Of a stretch of 64,000 nucleotides of DNA, positions 10,795 through 21,800 are shown in pieces. The DNA lies in NCBI GenBank assembly GCA_021613335.1, contig JAJTWR010000231.1, forward strand, positions 4,596,001-4,660,000. The letters are read 5' to 3'. The first letter of the stretch is position 1. The number at the start of each line of letters is the position of its first letter. Both the position numbers and the translations under genes were made by a program. Below the pieces are notes generated by a model. That model was not told where the DNA came from. It saw only the letters and a list, made by a program, of their open reading frames with translations, and ran no database searches. The stretch is from Whitmania pigra (taxonomy: Eukaryota > Annelida > Clitellata > Hirudinida > Haemopidae).

Positions 10795-11345
10795 ATTTTC
10801 AGGCATTAATTTAAAAATCCAAAAAGATGATTTCGGGGCGTCCAATAACAAAAGATACTTTCAACAATCATGGAAAAATGACTAAAACTTCGTGAAAAAT
10901 ATGAAAAAAATTTATTAATAAAGAACAATGTTTCCTTTATTCTCAACAACTATAAAACATGTGTTGTCCATTGATTTTATTAATGTTTTTACGAATTTTC
11001 TGTCCAGTTCTTTCTAGACACTCGTAATGGCGTTTTCCAGGTCAGATTTGAAGTGGAACTGCCTTCGATTGCTGTAAGCCGATCTTGACAACAAGGCCAA
11101 TTCAGTCAATCCTTCACTGTAAATTCTTCCTCAAATCATAACCTACCCTGCTCCACGATTTCGACTAAAAAAAATGTTTCTTTTTCTAATTTGAGGTAAT
11201 CAGTGGAACTGATGACCATTGGGTCCAGGTTAAATTTCTTTTCATCTGAAAAAATAATACTGTCCTCATGGTTTCCGTCCGGAGTGTAGTTAAACAATAT
11301 GTTGAGGTTAATGTTGCAAGTGCGTGTAAAAGGAACAAGCACCCC
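10795..11345 (-). pseudogene. Tc1/mariner-like transposase relic, family B
   Basis: On the - strand 11342-11136 includes IIFSDEKKFNLD, the first catalytic Asp block of Tc1-like DDE transposases. 11120-10990 encodes SAYSNRRQFHFKSDLENAI, matching the C-terminal block shared with the relics at 16690-17110 and 23400-23720. The middle of the domain is lost. The outer end (10840-10870) contains tttcggggcgtccaataac, also found at the ends of the other two copies. Confidence 0.75.
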
Positions 11346-12140
11346 TTAATCTTATCATAATTCATAAAATATTGAATTAATCAAATCCAAATATGGAATT
11401 GATGGATACATTGTAATGTTGTACACTTTTTGCCAATTTTTTTTTATGGTTGAATAAAAGTTGCTGGAAATACATTAAAACGTTCTTTTTAGGCCTTGTA
11501 AAAAGGTTACAAACACTTTGGAAAAATTCAATTTAAAATTTTGTGACTTGTCCCTCATTGTTTAAAATATTTATGTATATCTATTTAATTGATTTAATAT
11601 TTGTTTGAAACTATTCTTTTCCAGGTCATTCCATGCATTTATTATGGCATATGATAGATTTCTTCTTGCGAATTATTCTTTTCCACCTTCATTTCCACGT
11701 ATTTCATTGTATCGCAAATATTTGAGTGATATATATATATATATATATATATGTTCAACTTCCACCCGGACAGAATATCTTATGTAATATAATATGTTAT
11801 GTAATTATGAGTTATGAAAACCGCGAGGACCCCCATAATTTCCTATAACTCAACTATGACTAGAACTAGTAAATTATGCAAATACATATTTTTTTTAATT
11901 ATTAGTAAATTATGCAATCTTTTTTGAGGAGCATTTGAAAACAAAGAGATTCCTTTCTTATGACCAATAAAACGTGATATTTTTGAGAGTGTTGTAATCA
12001 AACTGCCCTTTATATGAATATTATCGATATATAAAACCAAAGGGATTTATAAACACATTTGTCCTCAAATAAAATACTAGCACTACAAAAACGAATTTGT
12101 AGCATATAAAATTACTATTTTCACATAATAAATAATAATT
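11346..12140. other. AT-rich intergenic DNA with a short (TA)n run
   Basis: A dinucleotide (TA)n run lies at 11729-11752. ORFs here are short and without recognisable content. Confidence 0.5.
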
Positions 12141-12143
12141 ATG

Positions 12144-12270
12144 AATGGCGGACACCCAAACTGGCCAGTGAGTCCGACGAATAAAGTTTTATTACAAATG
12201 TTACGGTGTTTAGTGAACGATTTTTGCTTCAAAATGGGGAAATCTAGAAAGATTAGTTTTTTTAGAGAGA
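12144..12270 (+). repeat. Dispersed repeat, partner at 50856-50968
   Basis: Both copies begin atggcggac, continue with aaactggccagt, share ggtgt-tagtg-acg text, and then a tagaa(a/g)g block. The type of element is unknown. No ORF is present. Confidence 0.55.
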
Positions 12271-12819
12271 TTTATTAACCCAAATTAACCCATGATGATA
12301 GTTCTAATAATGATGATTGTGATAGTTCTAATAATGATGACACAATTTAATAATTTTGTGTAATTATTTGCATTGCTCTATGCATGAAAACAATGTAATA
12401 AATATTTAAAAAAAAATTAATTGGCAAACTCTGCCCAGTATGGTCAAAAATGTGACCGTCAGTTTAAACTTTAAACTCGCCGCGAATTGTAGGGTGATTT
12501 TCTTTGATGGTATAAATCATAAATTATAATAAGGCGGTTATTTATGATTTAGCAATTATAACACTTAATTTAATGAACAAACAAGTGGATTTGATATTTA
12601 TTGTTCAAATATAATGTTTTCTATTTCATTAAATTTTAAAATATATGTAAAATAAATATTATTAGTAAATTTATTATTTAAATGTAATTTTTTAATATTT
12701 TAAAATTTTAATATTTTAGTATTTTAATATTTAAATGTTTTTTAAATTAAATTTTAAAATATATATAAAATAAAGATTGTTAGAAGTGTTTGAAAAGTCA
12801 CCAAATGTCGTCAACCAAA
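12271..12819. other. AT-rich intergenic DNA
   Basis: The tract is very AT-rich, with runs such as tattttaaaattttaatatttt at 12690-12730. No gene was seen. Confidence 0.4.
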
Positions 12820-13790
12820 TTCTGTTCAACGTAATTGTAATGGAATGCTTCGAAACAAACTGGATACAGCATATCACATCTGGCATGCAAGTACGGATAA
12901 CCCCTTGCATAAAGGTATCTGAAGGCTCTGGATGGTCAAAAGGGCAATAATGACTTTAATATAGATTTCAAGGAGGAATCGGCGTTCAATTGAGAGTCGA
13001 GAAGATGATAGACCCATCATCCAAAACTTTTGGGATATTGCCAGGAGTCAAGCTTTTCATGTAAACTTGTACAATTATTACGAAGGAATGGAAAACAGTT
13101 ATGATCAGGAACTTTCTTTGTAGTTGTAATGCATTTTAATCTACGCAAAATCTAAAACCAATAACACTTTTTTTGCCTGTGCTGAGTCATATAGCATGTC
13201 AGCTTTTGATTCAAGCAATCTAGTCCACCCATTCCATGCATAATTATAAATTTGAACAATTTTAGGTTGATCAACTTCTATCCTTTATTTTGGTGAATTG
13301 AAAACCTCTTTGCCTATTGTAGTGGATGGACTCACTTAGACGAAGACTTACTGGCATGTCAACGAATTTCACAGATTTTATTCCACAACAACATAAAAAC
13401 TGCGAGGTTCCTTTTTCAAAATAAATTTTTCAGAAGAACATCGTCAACAAAGTTTGGACAGAGTGCTTGTTGCAGCCATTCCACTGTCGGCAGTTGATGG
13501 CTTATGAGGAGGTTATCAAAAACAACGCCATAGTAGCTGCCTTTTGAAGTTTTGATAATTCACTGGTTAAGATATTCCAACTTTCCACAACTGACCTATT
13601 TTACCGAGAAATTTGTTAGTCCACCAATCGCCTCGGTGTGGATAAATTTAGCAACATATCCACTTGGTGTAGCCATAACCCACATTTTGTGATAAAATAT
13701 TACTGGCTTGTGGTGGATGTCTAGCTCCATGACGCCCGAAATTATGAAGTACGTTCATCAACAAGCATTTGATCCAATATAAATTTTTTA
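12820..13790 (-). pseudogene. piggyBac-type transposase relic
   Basis: Reading the - strand from 13780 downward across several frames gives the central piggyBac blocks. These include FGRHGARH-like text in shifting frames, HKMWVMATPSGYVAKF, and then a stretch resembling the YFDN...L..L catalytic block. Further down (13000-12830) a cysteine-containing C-terminal block reads HARCDMLYPVCFEAFHYN, like the C-terminal zinc-binding domain of piggyBac proteins. Stops and frameshifts are frequent. I saw no terminal repeats or TTAA target pair, so this is an old fragment. Confidence 0.7.
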
Positions 13791-13794
13791 GCCA

Positions 13795-15714
13795 AAAATA
13801 TATAATTTGGTTTATTAAAAGTTGTGCCTCTTTGAACTTATCATTTGTATCTAATATTTTATTATTTACAGTAAATATTGCTCGTTATTGCACTAAATCT
13901 ATAGAGCGACATAGCAAAAACGCCTATGCATCTGTGGCAGGCGTCAAAAATTGCCATATACATCTCGATTCTGGCTTATAATATTTGAAAAAAAGATCAT
14001 TCAGAGACTCTAATAAGGATTTTTCTAATATACTATTAATACAAAAAAATTAATTTTACCTAGTTCTTTTTCTTATAAACATTCACGTAATTAAATTTCA
14101 AAAATGATTATTAATGATAGCTCAAATTAATATTAAAAAATTTACAAAACAAATAATGAACGTGATTTAGGACACCGTTGGTATCTCCAGAATAAACTTA
14201 AAATTTAACAAAATAGATTAAGTTTATATTTTTCCAGAAATCCAATGTTTTACGAGAGTCAATTTAAACTGACGCCAGCCACATATCGGTTAAACAAAAT
14301 ATTTAAACACAGATACATAAACCCGGTTAATTATATACATAGTCATAACTTTTGCAAAAAAAAGTCAACCCGAAGGGATATACTCCCGCTGATGAGCTGC
14401 AAGTTAAAAATATGTTGTAGCAAGAAATGGGTTTCGTATTTAATAGAGCATGTCTCGATGAAAATTACTATTTTATAAATGGCTAGAGGTAAAATATCGG
14501 CTGGCGAAATGAAAGGGTTTGGTTGAGGCCTTCACACAAGCAAATTGTTCGCCAAACAAATCAAGGGGTCAGTAACGATCTACAAGGATTACTATCGGGA
14601 TGCGACACTTGCAAGAATCTTACATTTTATCCAGTTATATGAAAAACCTGCCACACAAAGTTTTATTTATTTTTTATTAACATTTAATATTTCAAAAGTT
14701 TGCATAGTAAAATTTGAATATCGGTAAAATCCCTTCGATGTTGTTCAGAGGCTTTTCAAAGATAACGGATGGTGTGTCTTGTACAAGAAATAACATTTTG
14801 TCACAGGAGTCTGGCTGTTATTATGAGGCTCCGTCACAAGATTTTCGAAAGTCACGAGGTTGTTCTTCCATGAGTGGAATCTCTAATATTGCAAGTGGCC
14901 TGCTAGCTCGTCTGATCGAAAATGTGTAGGATTGTTTGCAGTGTTATGCAATATTCTGATATCCGGAAACTGGAGAGAGCTCTGAAGGAGTCATAGAAAA
15001 AATTGGACAAGCAAAGCTATAAACCCTTAAATTCAACAAAAATTCGACTTCAGAAGGTAATTGAAATGAAATGTAACAAGACGCATTAACTTTCTTTATT
15101 TTCTAATTTGAAAGTTTGTTTGGTCCTGATAGACAATTTTGCAGGCATATGATGATCACTGGTTTTCAATGTTTTGAGCCTTTGCTTAAATAATAAAAAT
15201 TTTTTTATTAACACTAAATAAAATTAATATCCCTATAACAAATTAACTTATACACATCATAGCAATAATTGGTACAAATACGATACCTAAAAACAAAATT
15301 ATGGTTTAAAATGTTGTGAAATTCCAAAGAGAGGCTTCTGGTGTTACTCTTTAATATGCCAGAAAATTAAGCGAACAATGTTTTATATAGAAATGTGAAA
15401 ACTATTGCACGCACTCAAATTCTGAAAAAGTTTTTCATGGGTGAAAAAAGGTTTTTCATAAAGTTGAAATTTTCGTCGCAGTTCAAGCGTTTTAAGTTCT
15501 AGGATTGTGTGTGACGTAATCTTCTAACATGAGCACAACCTGTCAAATTTTTCCATTATTTGAAGTCAGTTTGAAAAATATTGGCACTGGATAAACTTTG
15601 GAGAGCAGCGAGATAATCCATTATCCTTTTCGCCAGTTGTAACTATTTAATAATATAGAAGATTAGATAAACAATGTTTCTTCAACAGGGAATGATAAAC
15701 TCAATAAATTAACA
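13795..15714. other. Intergenic DNA, no recognisable gene
   Basis: Several open frames of 60-77 codons (for example 14245-14478 and 14714-14929) have no recognisable domain. The tract 14429-14465 is shared with 50984-51020 and is listed separately. Confidence 0.45.
14429..14465 (+). repeat. Short conserved repeat, partner at 50984-51020
   Basis: Both places contain tcgtatttaatagagcat followed by gtctcgatgaaaat without a mismatch. The flanks do not align clearly. It may be the remaining end of a shared element. Confidence 0.6.
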
Positions 15715-15722
15715 ACTGTCAA

Positions 15723-16225
15723 CAGGGCAATGCACATTTTGGGGCCCTGAGCAGAATTATTTGAGAGCTTTGTTTGCTTTAAATAGTAGACTAGTTGCTA
15801 ATTCCAAATCAAATCATAACTGATGAAAAGCAAACAATTTCATGCATTATGATACTTCTTAAATACCTCTCAATGCAATCACCAATAATAAATTTATTGG
15901 TTAAATATAACAATAGTTTAAAAATTACGATTTCTGTGAAGGAAATTTTGAATTTACATTTTTTATGAAGTTAATTGTTTTTTGTTATTGTAGAAAAACT
16001 AAATTTTACTTTTATACAACTTAAGTCTATTCTTAAATATACTTAACAGTTAAAAAGGTATTCAAATGTGAAACAGTTGGAAATCCTTATTAGAGAGAAT
16101 TTGTTCATTATTTTAATGAATATATTTGTATTAATTTTTTTAAAATTGATTGAAAAATACTCAAAATTTATTTTTTAATAAAATACTTTAAGTAACCGCT
16201 TATTTCGCCTATAGGGCCGGCTCTG
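15723..16225. mobile_element. hAT-like non-autonomous element
   Basis: The left end starts cagggcaatgcacatttt. The right end is the complement of cagagccggccctatagg, a common hAT terminus. Flanking 8-mers are actgtcaa (15715-15722) and agtgtcaa (16226-16233), a target duplication with one mismatch. The interior is AT-rich without an ORF. The ends match each other only loosely, so the call is moderate. Confidence 0.55.
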
Positions 16226-16233
16226 AGTGTCAA

Positions 16234-16689
16234 ACACCTTTCGGTCTGGGACAGGTAGGTATTTTGTTAACGTCCGTTTCGTATCTAGATGACAAAACAG
16301 TCTGTCGTTAATCTGAATTCTTCAACCGGTAGACCGGTTTCCGAGCTATATTGTACCTCCTGAATTGTTATTCAAGATCTAGAAGTATTTCATTGTATGA
16401 GAAATATTAAAAATTCCAGCTCTTAAAAATTATAGACTGAATATGCCAAAAATCATGCTTTCAATTTATAGATAATTGGAGCAAGTTTAGGAAATTGGAT
16501 TTAACCTTGATAGACCTGTTGGTCATCAGTTCTACTGGGATGTTTTACAGGCTAGAAACACATTTTGTTTTAGCTGAAATCTTGATTTATGAATCATGAA
16601 ATCATGGCAATTATTTATTAGAGTAGGAATTTCCAGTGAAGAATTAAATGAATAAGCATTTGTGGATGAGAGATAGATTACATCAAAAG
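16234..16689. other. Intergenic DNA, nothing recognised
   Basis: No ORF, repeat or RNA gene was recognised here. Confidence 0.4.
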
Positions 16690-17110
16690 TTTAGATCATC
16701 TCCTGACTTTGGGGTATTTTAGTATACAGACAATTTTATTTTCCACAAAGGTACAACCTACTAAGATCCACGATTCCAAGTTGAAAAAGGTATTGTTCTA
16801 GAATGAGATTTGGCAGTTATGACTTATAACGCCATTCTGTTTCCCGTATTTAAATCCTATTGGATCCCACTAAAGAATTATTGGCAAGACTGGTTTACGA
16901 CCGTGGAAGGCAGTTTAATTCCAAATAGGATGGAAAGAGCCATGAGGATAACCTGGAAAGAACTGAATGAAAGATTTGCAAAAATTTAATAAAATCAACA
17001 GATAACATATATTTTAAATTTATTTAAATAAGAAAACATTATTTCTTAATAACAATGTTTTTCAACTTTTCATGAACTTTAGTTATTTTTAGATGATTTT
17101 TGATACGGTT
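16690..17110 (+). pseudogene. Tc1/mariner-like transposase relic, family B
   Basis: The + strand around 16800-16990 encodes, with one or two frame changes, the C-terminal part of a Tc1-like transposase: a degraded PNLNPI-like block, then LVYDRGRQFNSK. The downstream end (17060-17110) is the reverse complement of the outer ends of the copies at 10840 and 23410. It is an inactive fragment. Confidence 0.65.
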
Positions 17111-17133
17111 ATTGGATGCCTCGAAATTGTAAC

Positions 17134-17312
17134 TTCATTTATATAGCGCCATATGCATAGCGTCAGAGGCGCTTCTTGTAACCATTTATATAGCCCTCCA
17201 TCCCAAGGGCGCTGGCGGCAGTGCAGGCTGGGTTTCGAACACGACACATTACGACTGTTGTCATTACCGCCGTATGCAGGCACGTAGCCCATTCGGCTCA
17301 CCTGCACGACGT
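17134..17312 (-). repeat. tRNA-derived SINE, family B
   Basis: Read on the - strand, the head has a pol III A-box-like agccgaatggg and, about 50 bp on, a B-box-like gttcgaaaccc. The body then contains a cagcgccc...agggctatataaat block. Related copies are at 28000-28125, 31880-32008, 55245-55430 (+ strand) and 61340-61525. It sits immediately beside the Tc1 relic. Confidence 0.7.
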
Positions 17313-17420
17313 TTTCTAAGTTCGAGCGTGAAGATGTTTTAACGATACTGAAATACAACATACTAAAATTTTCCTAGAAATAAAATTTTATTTAGTGAGT
17401 TTGTTGTGGGTTGTCCTCAT

Positions 17421-18476
17421 CACGGTTGTCAGTGTTGGTTTTTAAAGCCAAGATTGGCTTTTGTACATAATTTTGAGCAAATATGCTCAATGGATGGATG
17501 TTTTTGGAAAAATAATTTTTGGTAAATTTTGTAAAATTTGGTAATTGTAAAGTTTTTTGGTTTATCTTTTCAATAAAGAACCTTTATCACTACCAACTAC
17601 CATTTTTTCTTTTCCATATTTGAATGCGCGTACTAAATTAAACTTTGAACAATTTTTGAACAAGGGACGGTGACCCAGTTGCTAGTAGTGTTGATCTACC
17701 TCTTAAGGCTAAGATGTGGCACAAACAGGCATTTAACGATAATTAATTGACAGACATCGAACTAAAGGATTTGATACAAGCAGATCCCAACAATTGCTTT
17801 GGAGTGAAATGTAAAGTTTGTTCACAAGGCTCACAAGCAGATGCAGAAATATGTGAAAAACATGAAGGCCGAGGTACTTGGATATTATCTAGTTTTGTAG
17901 AACTTGTAACGAGCTCTTAATTCAAGATAAGCTCAAGTTGAGCTGGTGTTGACGGCTTTTATGGCCGAACACAATTTTCCGTTTGCGCGAAAGAATTGGT
18001 TCGCAGTTGGTCAAAACCAAATTGGCTAACAAATTCTTGTTTGGAACGCTGGGCTCTCGCTTGTTAGCCAAATAAGCAATTGCCGGGAATGGATGTTGTT
18101 CTAAGTTCATTCATGGCAAGGGATTGGTTGATGATGTGACTCAAGGAGGTTGTTGGCAGAGATATGACAACAATAGGAAGCATGACATCCAACATTCAAT
18201 TTGAATTTTGCTAATTGTGATGATGTAGTTTCCGAAACTGACTCTGTAGAATTTTTGTATTAAAATGAAATTATTTTGACTTATAATTTGACTTATTTCA
18301 TTAATAATCTAATCTTCATTTAATTGGGAACCCATGGCTATGTATAATGACATGAATAGTAATTTTAAAATGATAATAAATGACAATAAAAGCTGGCTTA
18401 ATGTGATCTGGGCTTTTCTTGGCTGTTTGGCCAGGCGATCTGGGCGTTTTTTTTTTAAATTTCACTGGCAACCCTG
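17421..18476 (+). mobile_element. hAT transposon relic H2 with target duplication
   Basis: The left end reads cacggttgtcagtgttgg and the right end reads ctggcaaccctg, a degraded inverted pair of the form CAGGGTTGCCA. The flanks are gtcctcat (17413-17420) and gtcctcaa (18477-18484), a 7/8 target duplication. Inside, around 17930-17990, is LVLTAFMAEHNFPFA, a block found N-terminal to the catalytic core of one group of hAT-like proteins. A CxxC pair (VKCKVC) lies upstream at about 17810. The frame is broken. A related copy lies at 57780-58526. Confidence 0.75.
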
Positions 18477-18484
18477 GTCCTCAA

Positions 18485-18601
18485 GATTTCTGACTTTACT
18501 CCGTTATCTACGAATTTTTGTATTAATTATCTAAACATCTCATGAATCAAAATAATAGGCTTTGTTGGATCTTTGGTTACTTTTCATTAAATAAACCTTA
18601 G
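18485..18601. other. Short spacer before the first visible syd-1 exon
   Basis: It ends in the splice-acceptor-like tract aataaaccttag at 18590-18601. No upstream coding exon of the gene is recognised in the window, so earlier exons may be hidden by transposons or lie far away. Confidence 0.4.
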
Positions 18602-18812
18602 GACAACATTGAGCAAGACGTTCAAGCCACCCACCATCGCTCTCTATTGGATGCGGGACGTGGATCGGCACCCAGAACAATTACTGGGGCTTCCGGAAAA
18701 CAGCCGAAACACTTATATAGTAGATCATATCCGGAGTCTGAGGCAGTGGCATTTGGTGGGAGACCTCTCCTGCAGGGGAGGGATTTGGATAGAGCAGGAC
18801 GGACGGCTGATG
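18602..18812 (+). CDS. syd-1: syd-1 exon 1 of those visible (N-terminal region)
   Basis: The acceptor ccttag precedes a 70-codon frame beginning DNIEQDVQATHHRSLLDAG, and the donor is atg|gtaagc. The segment is rich in Gly, Arg and Ser with no domain. The frame exits in phase 1, which does not fit the next exon. The exon is likely but its join is uncertain. Confidence 0.55.
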
Positions 18813-21800
18813 GTAAGCGGCAAAGACAGCAGAGAGAGTGAGCTTACAAATCTGATTTATTTGTTCTTAAATAAACATGGCAGACAGATAAACCTTTCAT
18901 TGCAGTTATTGGGTGAGAAACAAATTTGGAGGACAGCAACAGCAAATGTTGCAACAACATCAACTAAAAATTGCTCAAAAATTACAATTGCAACATCCCC
19001 AACATTCTACCCAGCAGGTCGACATGGGAATAAAATCTATAGAAACCTATATTGATTACACTACCGTCGAAACGGTCGAAATAAACAAAAGACCTGGTCA
19101 GACTTTAGGCTTTTACATCAGGGAAGGAAACGGAATTGATCGTAATGATGGAGTTTTCATATCACGGATAGCTGCAGGAAGCGCCGTTGAACAGAATGGT
19201 TTGTTAAGAGTTGGAGAAGAAATATTAGCCATCGATGGGTTGTCTCTGAAGGGAGTTTGTCTTGACGACGTCGTTATACTTATGTCCATACCGAGCAAAC
19301 TCGTGTTGACTGTGAGAACAAAACGCAGCTGTTGCAAAAATCTTTCATGTCCTAGTCTTCCATTGACTCCCACTTCCACAAGACAAATGGAAAAAGACCG
19401 GCCTCAGCAACCTCAGGTTATTTAACTTAATTTTCATTTCATACTAAAACTAGCTTTAAATTGTTATTAGTATATTCTGAATATAAATTAACATTACAAT
19501 TAACATAATTAGGTTTACATAAGCAAGAAATCTGCTCAAAAGCAGGCTGATCAGCTTCCCCATCAAATGCCTCATAAGACATCATCAAGCCGTCAGTATT
19601 TGACTCAGTCTTACCAATCTACCACGCAACCTTTATATTCTAAGGAACAAAAATTACATAAATCTCATGTGACAGAATTTACTCCCGACCAAAATTATGG
19701 TTCCTATTACACCAGATTCCCTCCTCCTGAATTTGATGCCAAACATCTCTACCTAATTCAAAAGGAAGGTTATAAATTTCCAGGAAAGTTGATTGATACT
19801 ACCCATGATACCTCGTACGAACCATATAGAAGAAGTAGAATAGAAGCTTTACAACCTGATGGAGTATTTGAGAGACTGGGGATTTGCGAAAGGACTGGTA
19901 AACCAGGAAGAAAACCACAAGCAGAAAGTCTAGATCGCAGAACTAACGGTAATGTGTTATCTCGTAAGTATCGCAGCCACGATTACTATTCTGATAGCGA
20001 GGCCCAAATAAACGGAGATTATTTTGATCATCTTTTAAAATCTGAGAGCAGGGACTGGATTTATGAAAGGGGAGATGAATTAGAGGCCTTTGGGCCAGAA
20101 CGTGTGAAAGTGCATCGTAAAGAGAGGGACGAGACTGATGATCTAGCGGGCATTCGAGAACTTTCGAGATCCCTTTCGAGGCGACGAAAAGCTGCAAGAC
20201 TTCAGATGGAAAAATGGAGGCATCATCGAGAACAGATAAATTTAGAACGTAGAATTGAAGAACAACAGAAGCAATTGTATTTTTTGCAACAAAAGCTTCA
20301 GCTCGAACTTCAACAACAACAACAAATCCAAGCTTTTTCTCGGCCTTTTTTGCAACATAACCTGTCTTATCCCAGTTGCTTTGACCAAAGTCGCGAAGAA
20401 CATGAGCCTCGTTATTCTCAAAGCAAGTACATTTCTTTCTACCCTCCTATCCAACAACGTCATGTCGATCATGTCGATCAACAAGTTATGGACAGAGAAG
20501 ATTCCTTAATGGAAAGGTTCGAATATAAAAAAAGAATGAAATTAAAATCTGAGCAAACTGCGGATGTCACTAGCAAAGAAGCACAATTTCGAGCCATGCC
20601 CCATCGGCGAAGATACAGCTCGGACTCAGAAATTCTTCAGACAGGCAATGGAAAAGTTAGTCGTATCTTAACTTCTTCGCCATCGACTAAGTTGTTTACA
20701 AGCACAGGACTTTTAGTGAACGGAGGCAAGTCCAATTCGCTACCGGCTGATATTGAAAATGGTGGTTCGGCTAGTAACGGCGATGATCCAACTCAGTTAA
20801 AACATTGGCTTCGCAAGCTTGATCGCTTATCGTACGATCTCAGAGATTTTAACCATCATAACAACCGGAACAAAAATGGCAGTATGAAAGGTTGGTAAAC
20901 AAATTAATTTAAAACGCTCAAAAGTTCAAAAATTTCAAATAATTATTTAAGGCTTACCTGAAGATAAGCAAAGAAAAAATGATATCAAAATTGATGCACT
21001 GGAGTTTGAAAAGAGGCTGGAAAAATTAGAAGAGGATAAAAAAAGGCTGAAAGCTGCTAACAAAGGCGAAACATCTGAACGCGCTTCCTACACTTCAGAG
21101 GAGTACAAATCATGGCTTTCTGATCGCCGACTGCAGTCGAAGCTTCATAAAGAAAAATATGAAATGTTCATATCCAGAACAGGAACTAGACCTATATCTG
21201 GTCGTGATAGGGCTAAGATTGCCCTCTCTGAATCACGACAGAAGGTAGCCCATTCTCATCTTGGTCATTTACCATCCAAGTTGGAGTTAGTAAATGGCTT
21301 GATTTATTTTTCTATGAAAATCATTCCAAATTGAAATTTTGTGTGATAAATTTTTTTCAGTAGACATAAGAAGCATGCCGCTCAAACCTCAGATTTGCTC
21401 AAAAAAAAGTTCACAACATCTGCTAGCCAAACAACGCCCACCATTGACCCAGGTTTGCGAACAAAAGATGGGAAATTCGATTGGTTGAAATAATTATATA
21501 AATGTAAAAATAGTTCCACATACTTTTTATTTATTTTAGAAAAGCGCAAAACCCATAGTTTGGATCAAGAGCCATCAAGAATTTCCCATCATTCGACAAA
21601 AAAATCAAAAACCGTTGACATTCCAGCATCACACGATTCCGATGTTCATGATATTAGAGAAGTTGAAACACATCCGTCCCCGTCACTGGAATCACAAAGT
21701 CAAACTCAGCGGGTTCATCATCGCCTTCGTCATCAACTGTCCCTCCCCAACGACGATATTTTTGAAGATTCTCCTCAATTACCAGAAATCGTATACTTGG

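Noticed and set aside
18609..19055. 148-codon ORF running through the first syd-1 intron
   Set aside because: Its frame differs from both the PDZ frame and the better 18602-18812 frame, and it reads through clear splice signals.
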